This document shows, one piece after another, positions 17,261-25,280 of a DNA stretch of 64,000 nucleotides. Each line of letters begins with the position of its first letter. Positions within the stretch are counted from its first letter, which is position 1. Location of the stretch: contig JAGYJP010000002.1 of NCBI GenBank assembly GCA_018402075.1, positions 186,001 through 250,000 on the forward strand. The letters are read 5' to 3'. The position numbers and the translations under genes were made by a program. This DNA comes from Candidatus Nanopelagicales bacterium (lineage in GTDB: Bacteria; Actinomycetota; Actinomycetes; S36-B12). The notes below the pieces were generated by a model, which ran no database searches, was not told where the DNA came from, and saw only the letters and a list, made by a program, of their open reading frames with translations.

Positions 17261-18630
17261 AATCACAAGCACGCCCCACCAGTTTTCTGGGTACTCCGTC
17301 AACAGCTCCGGGTCCATTAGGTCCAGACATGATTCGAGATTTCCCATTAATCCGCAATAATCCGCTGGCATTTCTGGAGAAAAGTTGGCACACATATGGA
17401 GATGTCGTTCAATTCCCTATCCCCAGACCACCAACCTATTTAATTAACTCACCTGATGGCGTTCGACACGTATTAGTAAGTAATGGACGCAATTATGGGA
17501 AATCCACTATCCAGTATCGTGCTTTGTCGCTTGTTACGGGCGAAGGCCTACTCACTGCCGATACGGGTGTGTGGCAACGAACGAGACCACTGATTCAACC
17601 AGCATTTCATCAAGCTCTACTCACAGGATTAGTTCCGATCACACAATCAGTAACAGCTGGAATCGTGAAACAGTGGGAATCTATTCCCCGAGGCGCCGTG
17701 ATTGATGTAGACCAATTCATGTTGTCCGGCGCACTGGACGTGGTAGGACAGTTTCTCTTTGGTGCCAATCTTGCACCCAATTCCTACTTGATCACCGAAG
17801 CCACACTCTCAGCTCTTGAGGTCGTGATTGCCAGAGCGCGGGTTCCCGTTACTCCACCACAGTGGATGCCGACCCCAGCAAACCGCAAATTACAACGCAG
17901 TGTTGATACATTGGATCGAGCCGTGCGTCAAATGTTGGGGCAGCGCTCATCCCAGTCATACAACACTCCGACAGATGCAACAAACATGATTGATCTATTA
18001 GCATCTGCAGCTGATGAGAATGGCAACAGGCTTTCCGTTCGGCAAATCCGCGACGAAATCGTCACCTTCATAGTGGCAGGCCATGAAACGGTTGCCAGTG
18101 CCCTTTCGTGGGCTTGGGCAATTCTTGCAGCGAACCAGAAATTGCAAGATGAATTGGCGCAGGAGGCCCACCATGCACTGTCTCAAGGTGGTCTGGAATT
18201 GGAACTTCTTCCGCGCACCCGCTCATTCTTCAATGAGATTCTGCGCATCTACCCGCCAGCCTGGTTGATAACGCGCAAAGCGCTCTCCGTTGATTCCATT
18301 AATGGACACGGAATACCTGCAGGCGCTCTGATTATTCTCAGCCCGGCACTATTGCATCAGAATCCGAAAGTATGGGAGAACGCCGGAGACTTTGATGCAG
18401 AACGTTTTCTTGGTAAATACCCGCGCGAATCATTTATTCCTTTTGGGGCGGGACTTCGGCAATGCATTGGTAAAGACTTTGCCTATGTAGAAGGGGTTCT
18501 GCTACTTGCGGCTCTTCTGGAGAAATTCACGGCGCACTATCCCGAAGGTGTTGTAATCCCTGAAGCTGAACCGCTGGTGACAATTCGGCCGCGAGGCGGA
18601 GTTTCACTTGTTGTCAGCCTCCGTGAGTGA
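17257..18630 (+). CDS. Cytochrome P450
   Basis: A 457-residue haem monooxygenase. Landmarks: oxygen-activating I-helix AGHETVASALSW, K-helix ExxR in NEILRIYPPAW, FDAERF, and haem loop FIPFGAGLRQCIGKDFA with the thiolate Cys. No membrane anchor, so probably soluble. It is a general class E-like (CYP4/CYP102-type) sequence; chain-like lipids or terpenoids are plausible substrates but cannot be assigned. The ATGA overlap with fbiC means coupled translation. No ferredoxin or ferredoxin reductase adjoins. Its 3' end overlaps the convergent CBS gene by 17 nt. Confidence 0.93.
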   Translation: MKSQARPTSFLGTPSTAPGPLGPDMIRDFPLIRNNPLAFLEKSWHTYGDVVQFPIPRPPTYLINSPDGVRHVLVSNGRNYGKSTIQYRALSLVTGEGLLTADTGVWQRTRPLIQPAFHQALLTGLVPITQSVTAGIVKQWESIPRGAVIDVDQFMLSGALDVVGQFLFGANLAPNSYLITEATLSALEVVIARARVPVTPPQWMPTPANRKLQRSVDTLDRAVRQMLGQRSSQSYNTPTDATNMIDLLASAADENGNRLSVRQIRDEIVTFIVAGHETVASALSWAWAILAANQKLQDELAQEAHHALSQGGLELELLPRTRSFFNEILRIYPPAWLITRKALSVDSINGHGIPAGALIILSPALLHQNPKVWENAGDFDAERFLGKYPRESFIPFGAGLRQCIGKDFAYVEGVLLLAALLEKFTAHYPEGVVIPEAEPLVTIRPRGGVSLVVSLRE

Positions 18631-19048
18631 TGTAACCTAAGAGGGCTTCTTTCTCGGTTTCCAACTCGCCGAGTCGAATTTTCACGATGTCGCCAATACT
18701 GACAATTCCTACTATGGATCCATCGTCATCGGTGACGGGAACATGTCGAACCCTTCGATCAGTCATTATCTGCATAAGTTCATCGACGTGGGCATCTGGA
18801 GGAGCAACAAAAACTTCAGAGGTCATAATGTCGGACACCGGGAGTGAGTATGCATCCGGATGATGAGCAAACGCTGTGACCAGATCTCGTTCCGAAACTA
18901 TTCCGGAAATCGAATTGCCGTCGGTAGACACGACGAGAGCACCCACTTTGTGTCGGGTGAGTTCCAGGAGGAGTTCTCGGACTGATGCGTTGGGGGCAAT
19001 GGTGACCACGGTTGAACCCTTGAGGGCCAATAAGGCAGATAGTTTCAT
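18614..19048 (-). CDS. Tandem CBS-domain protein
   Basis: A 144-residue protein consisting of two CBS domains: VRELLLELTRHKVGALVVS...GIVSERDLVTAF, then VDELMQIMTDRRVRHVPVTDDDGSIVGIVSIGDIVK. Such stand-alone pairs bind adenine nucleotides or SAM and sense energy or redox state (similar to mycobacterial Rv2626c-type proteins). Partner unknown. TAGGAGGT gives a strong ribosome binding site. Monocistronic, convergent with the P450 gene. Confidence 0.92.
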   Translation of the reverse strand: MKLSALLALKGSTVVTIAPNASVRELLLELTRHKVGALVVSTDGNSISGIVSERDLVTAFAHHPDAYSLPVSDIMTSEVFVAPPDAHVDELMQIMTDRRVRHVPVTDDDGSIVGIVSIGDIVKIRLGELETEKEALLGYITHGG

Positions 19049-19107
19049 GCTGACCTCCTATTTCGTGCTCTTATGAGATTCAGTGTGAACCCATTTGTGC
19101 CCTTTGT

Positions 19108-19893
19108 CTAGGAATCAAGTAATTTAATGACAGATTCCAATAGGTGATCGTTGGTGCTCAAAACGCTGGGGTGAGCATCTGCATCAAAAATTGGGAGGGG
19201 ATCACCACTGAACTGGGTGATAGAGCCGCCAGATTCCGAGACGATTGGCACTAATGCTGCATAGTCGTAGAGGGCAAGTGTCGGTTCGCCTGCCAGATCC
19301 ACTGCCCCTTCAGCGACTAGACAATGTGACCAAAAATCGCCATAAGCTCGTTGTCGCCAGGTGGCTGCAATGACACTGGAAAGAGTGGGCTCGATCCAGC
19401 CACGTGAGTCCGAGAATGACATTGATGCATTCGAAAGATCGGAAACGGTGCTGACGGAGAGCGAGCGCACGTGATCACCTTCGGATAACCACGCACCATG
19501 GCCGCGCAACGCCCACCAGCGGCGGCCTAATGCGGGGCAACTCACTATGCCAAGTCCCAGTCCTTCGGCATCGCGCAAAGCAATGAGGGTTGCCCATACG
19601 GGAACTCCTCGCATAAAGTTTTTGGTTCCGTCAATGGGATCAATGATCCACGTTCGATCGCTATTGCCTGTTTGCTCAAATTCTTCCCCAATGACGCCAT
19701 CGCCGGGGCGTTCACTGGTAATCAGTTGGCGTAGTGACAATTCAACATTTCTATCTGCATCAGTGACGGGGGTGAGGTCTGGCTTGCTTTCAACTAACAG
19801 ATCGAGGGCTCGAAATCGCGGCATGGACAGTGAATCTGCAAGATCAGCGAGCCCTAGCGCAAAGTCCAGATCAGTTGCATCGGCGAGGTTCAC
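19108..19893 (-). CDS. hisN: Histidinol-phosphatase, inositol monophosphatase family
   Basis: A 261-residue Mg-dependent phosphatase. It has metal-binding VIGEEF and WIIDPIDGTKNFMRGVPVWATLIAL, the signature of the IMPase superfamily, and closely fits actinobacterial HisN, which removes phosphate from histidinol-phosphate. A role as inositol or other sugar phosphatase is the alternative. The GTG start overlaps the rsgA stop as GTGA, making it the third gene of aroA-rsgA-hisN. Confidence 0.88.
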   Translation of the reverse strand: MNLADATDLDFALGLADLADSLSMPRFRALDLLVESKPDLTPVTDADRNVELSLRQLITSERPGDGVIGEEFEQTGNSDRTWIIDPIDGTKNFMRGVPVWATLIALRDAEGLGLGIVSCPALGRRWWALRGHGAWLSEGDHVRSLSVSTVSDLSNASMSFSDSRGWIEPTLSSVIAATWRQRAYGDFWSHCLVAEGAVDLAGEPTLALYDYAALVPIVSESGGSITQFSGDPLPIFDADAHPSVLSTNDHLLESVIKLLDS

Positions 19894-20900
19894 GGATTAA
19901 GAATAGTGTTACCGGCGAGCAGGCTTTGGAGTGATTCGACACGTTGCCTACGGAGCGGCTCTGAGATTTCATTGAGTCCACATTCCGGTTCATTGTGGCT
20001 GCACGCGCGTGGGCAGGATTCCATGGTGCCCGCGAGATCACTAAATGATTCGAGAATGACCTCTCTACTCACGTGGGCAAGCCCGAATGAGCGAATACCA
20101 GGGGTATCAACCACGATTCCAGTGGAGTGGGGGAGGGGGAATGCAATCACGCTGGTCGAAGTGTGTTTCCCTTTGCCGGTGAGGTCGTTTACTTCCCCGG
20201 TGAGTCGCTGAGCTAACGGCACGAGTTGGTTAATCAAAGTCGATTTACCCACACCCGAATGACCAACGAAAACGGTGACCTTGTCTGCGACGTAATTCAC
20301 CAACTCCGCACTAGCTATGCCATTGGAAATATAAAAAATCTGAAGCCCTAGCGCGCGGTAGTTGAGAGTTAGCGGTTCGGGATCTCCAACATCGCATTTG
20401 GTAATGACCAAGAATGGTGTGATTTTGGCATCGAGTGCCGCAACGATTGCCCGATCGATGAGCCCCGTGCGTGGTTCCGGGTTGGCGGCTGCGACCACAA
20501 TTCCCAAATAGCCTGCGTTGGCAACAATGACACGTTCTTGCGGGTCATCGTCATCTGCTGTCCTGCGTAGTTCGGTGACCCGTGGTTCTCGTCGAATGAT
20601 TCGCGCTTGCGAGTCCGTGTCACCCGATGAATCGCCCACGAGAGAAACTCGATCACCAACAACAATTCCTTTTCTGCCAAGCTCGCGTGCTTTGACCGCA
20701 TAAATCTCGTGACCATAATCGTCAGTATCCAAAAGCACGGTAAAACGACCGCGGTCGACGGTAGTGACTGAGCCGAGAACGGCATCGGCGTGTAATGGTC
20801 GATCCTTGGTTCGTGGACGTGACTTCGATCGACCGGGACGAACCCGAATATCATCTTCGTCTAATCGAGAGGGCTTCACGCTTGGAGCATTTCCAGCCAT
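19890..20900 (-). CDS. rsgA: Ribosome biogenesis GTPase RsgA
   Basis: A 336-residue circularly permuted GTPase that matures the 30S subunit. An OB-fold N-terminal part precedes the G domain, in which TKCDVGD (G4) comes before the P-loop GHSGVGKSTLIN and DTPGIRSFG (G3). The C-terminal zinc site is C-PRACSHNEPECGL. The start at ATG 20900 lies inside the 3' end of aroA (25-nt overlap). The basic N-terminal tail (PGRSKSRPRTKDRP) is common in actinobacterial members. Confidence 0.93.
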   Translation of the reverse strand: MAGNAPSVKPSRLDEDDIRVRPGRSKSRPRTKDRPLHADAVLGSVTTVDRGRFTVLLDTDDYGHEIYAVKARELGRKGIVVGDRVSLVGDSSGDTDSQARIIRREPRVTELRRTADDDDPQERVIVANAGYLGIVVAAANPEPRTGLIDRAIVAALDAKITPFLVITKCDVGDPEPLTLNYRALGLQIFYISNGIASAELVNYVADKVTVFVGHSGVGKSTLINQLVPLAQRLTGEVNDLTGKGKHTSTSVIAFPLPHSTGIVVDTPGIRSFGLAHVSREVILESFSDLAGTMESCPRACSHNEPECGLNEISEPLRRQRVESLQSLLAGNTILNP

Positions 20901-22195
20901 CGGCGCGGAAAATCAGGCAGGGTCTTGTTGGTTGTATCAATGTTTTCTATTTCAATTCCTGAAGTGCGCAAGCCAATGATGGCACCAGCGGTGGCCATTC
21001 GGTGATCCTCGTAGGTGTGAAAGATTCCTGGCGATAGTGGTGCTGGAGTGATTGTGAGTTGATCTGGGCCTTCGATCACATTTCCACCGAGAGCATTGAT
21101 CTCAGTTGCTAGCGCTGCCAATCGGTCAGTTTCATGTCCTCGCAGATGACCGATTCCCGTGATGACAGAGGGAGATTGGGCAAGTGCACATAGCGCAACG
21201 ATGGTGGGTGTGATTTCTCCAACTGCACCGAGATCTTTATGTATTCCTTGGATCTCATTGGGCCCACTGACCGTGCACGTGGTGCCATCTCGTGTCACGG
21301 TTCCACCTAACTCGGTGAGAACGTGTAAAACCTCGTTAACGGGCTGTAAGGATTCGATTGGCCAATCGGGGCACGCCACCGTGCCTCCCGTTGCAATCGC
21401 GGCGGCAAAGAATGGGGTTGCATTGGATAAGTCGCCTTCCACATCAATATTCATCGATTGAATCTCTTGTGGGTCCACCCGCCACACTGCGTCATCGCTG
21501 TGATGGACGAAAACTCCATGTTGAGCAAGCATGGCAATACTCATGTGTACATGGGGAAGACTGGGAACTCCAGAGGGCTGGGAAAGATCTGCGGGAACGT
21601 GGCGAATCGTCGCACCACTTTCGCAACGAGCTGCCGATAGCAAAAGCGCTGACACAAACTGGCTCGACCTGGAAGCATCAAGCACGACCTCGCCTCCGAG
21701 GACATGTCCGGTGCCGCGAATTAAAAATGGCAACCTTCCTCGGTCCTCAATAGATACGCCGAGATCCTTCAGAGCTTCGAGGAGGGTGGCCATGGGGCGT
21801 TTTCGTGCGGCAGCATCGCCATCGAAGTAAATATCCCCGCGAGCGAGTGCTGCAACGGGTGGAAGGAATCGCATAACTGTGCCGGCTAATCCGACATTAA
21901 TTTCCGCGGGGCCTTGGAGAAAGTGCGGTGTCACGCGGAGATGAATATTGCCGGCCTGGTCTCGACCTTCCACATCCATTTCCACGCCCAGAGCCTGTAA
22001 ACCGGAGATCATCAGTTGTGTGTCACGTGCATCAAGGAGCGATCGAATGAGGGTGGGAGAATCCGATAGTGCCGCAAGAATGAGTGCTCTGTTGCTGATC
22101 GACTTGGACCCTGTTAAGGCGATAGCAGCGTTGACAGGTTTATCTGCCAATGGCGCCGGCCACAAAGCAGCTTCTCCTCCTCGCTCCTCATTCAT
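20876..22195 (-). CDS. aroA: 3-phosphoshikimate 1-carboxyvinyltransferase (EPSP synthase)
   Basis: A 439-residue shikimate pathway enzyme. It has LTGSKSISNRALILAAL at the N terminus, LAGTVMRF, the YFDGDAAARKRPMATLLEAL substrate loop, SSQFVSALLL, and the C-terminal FHTYEDHRMATAGAIIGL. Full length and intact. First gene of aroA-rsgA-hisN, an order also found in actinomycetes. Divergent from the SRAP gene, 85 nt apart. Confidence 0.95.
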   Translation of the reverse strand: MNEERGGEAALWPAPLADKPVNAAIALTGSKSISNRALILAALSDSPTLIRSLLDARDTQLMISGLQALGVEMDVEGRDQAGNIHLRVTPHFLQGPAEINVGLAGTVMRFLPPVAALARGDIYFDGDAAARKRPMATLLEALKDLGVSIEDRGRLPFLIRGTGHVLGGEVVLDASRSSQFVSALLLSAARCESGATIRHVPADLSQPSGVPSLPHVHMSIAMLAQHGVFVHHSDDAVWRVDPQEIQSMNIDVEGDLSNATPFFAAAIATGGTVACPDWPIESLQPVNEVLHVLTELGGTVTRDGTTCTVSGPNEIQGIHKDLGAVGEITPTIVALCALAQSPSVITGIGHLRGHETDRLAALATEINALGGNVIEGPDQLTITPAPLSPGIFHTYEDHRMATAGAIIGLRTSGIEIENIDTTNKTLPDFPRRWLEMLQA

Positions 22196-22268
22196 GCCCT
22201 CAGTCTGGCATTACGTTCCTCGGAATTGGGCAACCCCTCATATGAGCATCATCTAGCGCCACCTCGCA

Positions 22269-22274
22269 TAACAT
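22269..22274 (+). promoter_or_regulatory. -10 box of SRAP gene (leaderless)
   Basis: TAACAT ends 6 nt before the ATG at 22281. The start is fixed independently, because the catalytic Cys must be residue 2. Confidence 0.6.
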
Positions 22275-22280
22275 GGAACC

Positions 22281-22937
22281 ATGTGTGGGCGATATGTACT
22301 GGGAGAAGATCTCACGGAACTCGCTATGGCATTTGGTGCTGAAATTTCGCAAGATATAACTTGGTTAGGCCCTGATTTCAATGTGGCACCCACCACTGTG
22401 GTTCCCGTAGTTGTTGGCAAGGAAACAGCCAAAGGCACCCGGGAACGCCAAATCTGTGGAGTTCGGTGGGGAATAGTGCCGCGATGGGCAGGTGGAAAGT
22501 CAACTCTTTTGGTGAACGCTCGTGGAGAGAGCGTGGCAGAGAAAGCCACATTCAAAAAAGCCTTTTCACATTCCCGATGCCTGATTCCAGCCACCGGCTA
22601 TTACGAATGGAAACGACCAGAGAAGGACCCTTATTTGATTAGGCATTCAGATGATGCCCCACTTGCCATGGCAGGATTAACAATACAAAGTGAGGTTAAC
22701 GGATTCCCTCAGTTGACATGCGCCATTATCACTCTGAGAGCCGCATCAAATATTGAATTGATTCATGACCGAATGCCGGCAACTATTCCAGATAAGCACT
22801 GGGACGAATGGCTCGATCCCTCGCTTGGTTCAGCAGATGCATTAATGATGATGCGAGCAGAGACAGACCTATGTGCCTCACCTGTGAGTCGGCGGGTGAA
22901 TTCAATAGGCAATAACGACTCTTCATTACTTACTTAA
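22281..22937 (+). CDS. SRAP domain abasic-site DNA crosslinker (YedK/HMCES type)
   Basis: A 218-residue protein starting MCGRY. Cys 2, exposed after Met removal, forms a thiazolidine with abasic sites in single-stranded DNA. The asparagine-bearing VNARGESV, YYEWKR (Glu) and HDRMP (His) motifs of the family are all present, so it should be active. In mycobacteria the homologue also neighbours aroA. The start cannot be elsewhere, which validates the leaderless promoter 6 nt upstream. Confidence 0.95.
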   Translation: MCGRYVLGEDLTELAMAFGAEISQDITWLGPDFNVAPTTVVPVVVGKETAKGTRERQICGVRWGIVPRWAGGKSTLLVNARGESVAEKATFKKAFSHSRCLIPATGYYEWKRPEKDPYLIRHSDDAPLAMAGLTIQSEVNGFPQLTCAIITLRAASNIELIHDRMPATIPDKHWDEWLDPSLGSADALMMMRAETDLCASPVSRRVNSIGNNDSSLLT

Positions 22938-23018
22938 AAGAATGACACTCCGATATGCTTGTCTCTGCTGCGGATCATGCCCACATGTGAATCGATTAGC
23001 TTGTTTAAGGAGTATTTT

Positions 23019-23234
23019 GTGCCTGCGTCAGTTCGCGCCGAAATGGTCGCGTCAGTTTTTGTTGTTGAGGTGCAGGTAGGTGACCTAGTTCAGCCTGGTC
23101 AAACCTTGGTAGTGCTCGAATCAATGAAGATGGAAATTCCGGTATTAGCTGATACAGATGGCAAAGTCGCCTCCGTTTCTGTGGCTGTCGGCGATGTCGT
23201 CAATGAAGGTGACATCCTCGTCACGTTCGAGTGA
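23019..23234 (+). CDS. Small biotinylated carrier protein (TB7.3-like)
   Basis: A 71-residue biotin/lipoyl carrier consisting of little more than the hammerhead domain. The biotin site is ESMKMEIP. It closely resembles mycobacterial TB7.3 (Rv3221c, also 71 residues by memory), which also neighbours pdtaS and whiB1. I chose GTG 23019 with AAGGAG upstream; the in-frame ATG at 22959 would add residues the family does not have. The cognate carboxylase is not in the window. A thioesterase-like gene follows within 4 nt. Confidence 0.9.
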   Translation: MPASVRAEMVASVFVVEVQVGDLVQPGQTLVVLESMKMEIPVLADTDGKVASVSVAVGDVVNEGDILVTFE

Positions 23235-23237
23235 GTT

Positions 23238-23645
23238 ATGTGCAAGCTTCTTAATCTCGAGTTGGGCCGCGCCGCGGTTAAATCTTTTACGGTAAAACTA
23301 TCGGATTTAGCTAACGCTGTCGGTAGTGGAGACGTCCCTGTGTTGGGCACTCCGGTTGTTATCGCCTGGATGGAACAGACCACCGTGGAAGCGCTGGCTT
23401 CAGTCATTGAGCCCGGCTGCACCACGGTCGGAGTACATATTGATGTTAAACATCGGCTTCCATCGGTTGTGGGAGACACTCTCGAAGTCTCCGTTACCGT
23501 ACGCGAAGTGACTGGGAAAAAGATCCTTTTTGACGTTAGTGCAACTTCTGGAGATCGCATATCAGCTCAGGGCACTATTACGCGAGTTCATGTAAATCGC
23601 GAGGGCGTTTTTGCGAATTACACGCCAGTAGTCGACCTTGGATAG
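23238..23645 (+). CDS. FlK-like hotdog-fold acyl-CoA thioesterase
   Basis: A 135-residue single hotdog domain of the fluoroacetyl-CoA thioesterase type. It has SGDVPVLGTPVVIAWMEQTTVEAL, with the Thr and Glu positions of the FlK catalytic set, VGVHIDVKHRLPSVVGDTLEV with the His, and the C-terminal GTITRVHVN. Fluoroacetate resistance is the best studied role, but most family members act on other small acyl-CoAs. It follows the biotin carrier by 3 nt, so the pair is one operon. Its end overlaps the convergent TPP-enzyme gene by 28 nt. Confidence 0.82.
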   Translation: MCKLLNLELGRAAVKSFTVKLSDLANAVGSGDVPVLGTPVVIAWMEQTTVEALASVIEPGCTTVGVHIDVKHRLPSVVGDTLEVSVTVREVTGKKILFDVSATSGDRISAQGTITRVHVNREGVFANYTPVVDLG

Positions 23646-25258
23646 GCAACCTCTGGATCGGTCATAATGTTTACCAAGTACGGAACACCTGCATTCATGG
23701 CCCGGTCCAAGGCCGGACCAATAGCCGATTGTTTGGTGACACATTCACCTGCACCACCCAATGCCTCCACCACCGCGTCGTATCTGCTCGGTTGCAGATC
23801 AGCAAGGACGTCGTAGCCGTATAAGAAGCGCATCGGGTGTCTTTCAAGACCCCAACCGGAGTTGTTGCCGACCACGATTGTCGCTGGTATTTTGTGTCGC
23901 ACCAACGAGTCCACATCCATAAGTGAAAATCCTGCGGCGCCATCTCCCAGTAGAACAATTAATGGATCATCAGGAAAGGCTAATCCTGCGGCCATCGCGT
24001 ATCCCATGGCTGTTCCGAGTGCACCAAATGGACCTGGGTCTAACCAGCGACCAGGTCGTTGGGGTTCAATGAATTTCCCTGCGTAGGAGACAAAATCGCC
24101 ACCGTCGCCAATTGTGATCGTGGATTCAGTTAGACGGGGAAGTATTTCACGATAAATTCCTGCCGGGTTAATCATTGTTCCGTCGGTGTTCATCATTTCT
24201 GAATTTGCGGCTCGAGCTCTTGCTGTTTCCACAATCAGAGATTCGTGCCATTCAACTGATCCCAAGGGCTTGCTAATCCCGTCAATGAGTGCATTCAGGG
24301 CTTCAGGGAGATCAGCGTGGATACTCACCACGCCAAGGGGTATCACGGCAGGTGGAGCATCGGTGATGTGCACTACCTGGGCCCCTCCGAAGTCGCCATA
24401 GTTCACCCGGAAGTCAAGTGGTGTTCCGATGACAAGAACCACATCTGCATTCTTGAGGGCATAAGAGCGGGCCGCTGTTACAAGTAGTGGATTACTGGGT
24501 GGGATCACACCACGCGCAAGTCCATTAGCAATGACTGAAATATTCGCTATGTGCACAAGTTCCGTGAGTTGAGTTTCGGCCTTTGCCTGCCAAACGTCAG
24601 TTCCCGCCAAAATGATGGGTCGCTTGCTCTCATGCAAAATATTCAGCGCGATATCGAGTTGATTCAATCCACGGCCAATCGGTGAGCGTGTGACAAGGTC
24701 CGGATTGGCGGCCTGATCGGTCTCCGCAATTGGTGAGAACAATGTATCCATCGGAATATCGAGAAATGTTGGTCCTCGGTGAGGGGAATCGGCCAGCGAA
24801 AATGCCGCCTCGCTCAACGAGGCGACCGATTCAACAGTATGGGCTGTTTGCGCGCTTTTAGTGATGGAATTCAAAATCGGAAGGTGGTCGAGTTCTTGCA
24901 GTGCACCTGATCCCCAGCGGTATTCAGGAGCTCTCCCCCCAACGGCAACCAGCGGAGCCCCGTTGAAAAGGGCGCTGGTAATTGGAGTCACGAGATTTGT
25001 GACCCCAGGCCCAGCGGTCGCCGCTACGAAACCAGGAGTGCGAGTCAATCGAGCAGTTCCCTCCGCAGCAAAACCTGCAGTTTGTTCATGCCGGGTGTCT
25101 ACCAGTTGGGGTGCATGTGGGCGTTTCTGGCACGCGTCGAATAACGGGAATATGTGCGCCCCGGAAAGTGTGAATAGGTGACGGACCCCGTATCTTTCGG
25201 CTGCAGCAATTACCTGATGGCCGGATGCTGGGGGACTGGTGTTTTCGGCTTCGCCCAT
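23618..25258 (-). CDS. Thiamine-diphosphate enzyme, acetolactate synthase-like
   Basis: A 546-residue enzyme with the three-domain TPP fold. The N-terminal Pyr domain has HEQTAGFAAEGTARLT with the catalytic Glu and GPGVTNLVTPITSALFNGAPLVAVGG. A middle NAD/FAD-like domain follows, and the C-terminal PP domain has GDGAAGFSLMDVDSLVRHKIPATIVVGNN, the TPP-magnesium motif. It resembles the acetolactate-synthase-like proteins annotated ilvG in mycobacteria and the 2-hydroxyacyl-CoA lyase group; the true anabolic IlvB is usually next to ilvN, which is absent here. Reaction uncertain. Divergent from pdtaS with overlapping promoters. Confidence 0.85.
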   Translation of the reverse strand: MGEAENTSPPASGHQVIAAAERYGVRHLFTLSGAHIFPLFDACQKRPHAPQLVDTRHEQTAGFAAEGTARLTRTPGFVAATAGPGVTNLVTPITSALFNGAPLVAVGGRAPEYRWGSGALQELDHLPILNSITKSAQTAHTVESVASLSEAAFSLADSPHRGPTFLDIPMDTLFSPIAETDQAANPDLVTRSPIGRGLNQLDIALNILHESKRPIILAGTDVWQAKAETQLTELVHIANISVIANGLARGVIPPSNPLLVTAARSYALKNADVVLVIGTPLDFRVNYGDFGGAQVVHITDAPPAVIPLGVVSIHADLPEALNALIDGISKPLGSVEWHESLIVETARARAANSEMMNTDGTMINPAGIYREILPRLTESTITIGDGGDFVSYAGKFIEPQRPGRWLDPGPFGALGTAMGYAMAAGLAFPDDPLIVLLGDGAAGFSLMDVDSLVRHKIPATIVVGNNSGWGLERHPMRFLYGYDVLADLQPSRYDAVVEALGGAGECVTKQSAIGPALDRAMNAGVPYLVNIMTDPEVAYPRSTTGV

Positions 25259-25264
25259 GGGCTC

Positions 25265-25270
25265 ACGTTA
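25265..25270 (-). promoter_or_regulatory. -10 box of TPP-enzyme gene, shares TA with pdtaS -10
   Basis: On the minus strand TAACGT ends 6 nt before the ATG at 25258. Its first two bases (25269-25270) are the first two of the pdtaS -10 on the other strand. Confidence 0.5.
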
Positions 25271-25274
25271 GTCT
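25269..25274 (+). promoter_or_regulatory. -10 box of pdtaS (leaderless)
   Basis: TAGTCT ends 6 nt before the GTG at 25281. An in-frame GTG at 25275 is the alternative start but would not fit this -10. Confidence 0.5.
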
Positions 25275-25280
25275 GTGACA

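Noticed and set aside
23238..23645. Fluoroacetate resistance
   Set aside because: The hotdog protein is FlK-like, but most relatives act on other acyl-CoAs and no fluorometabolite genes are near.
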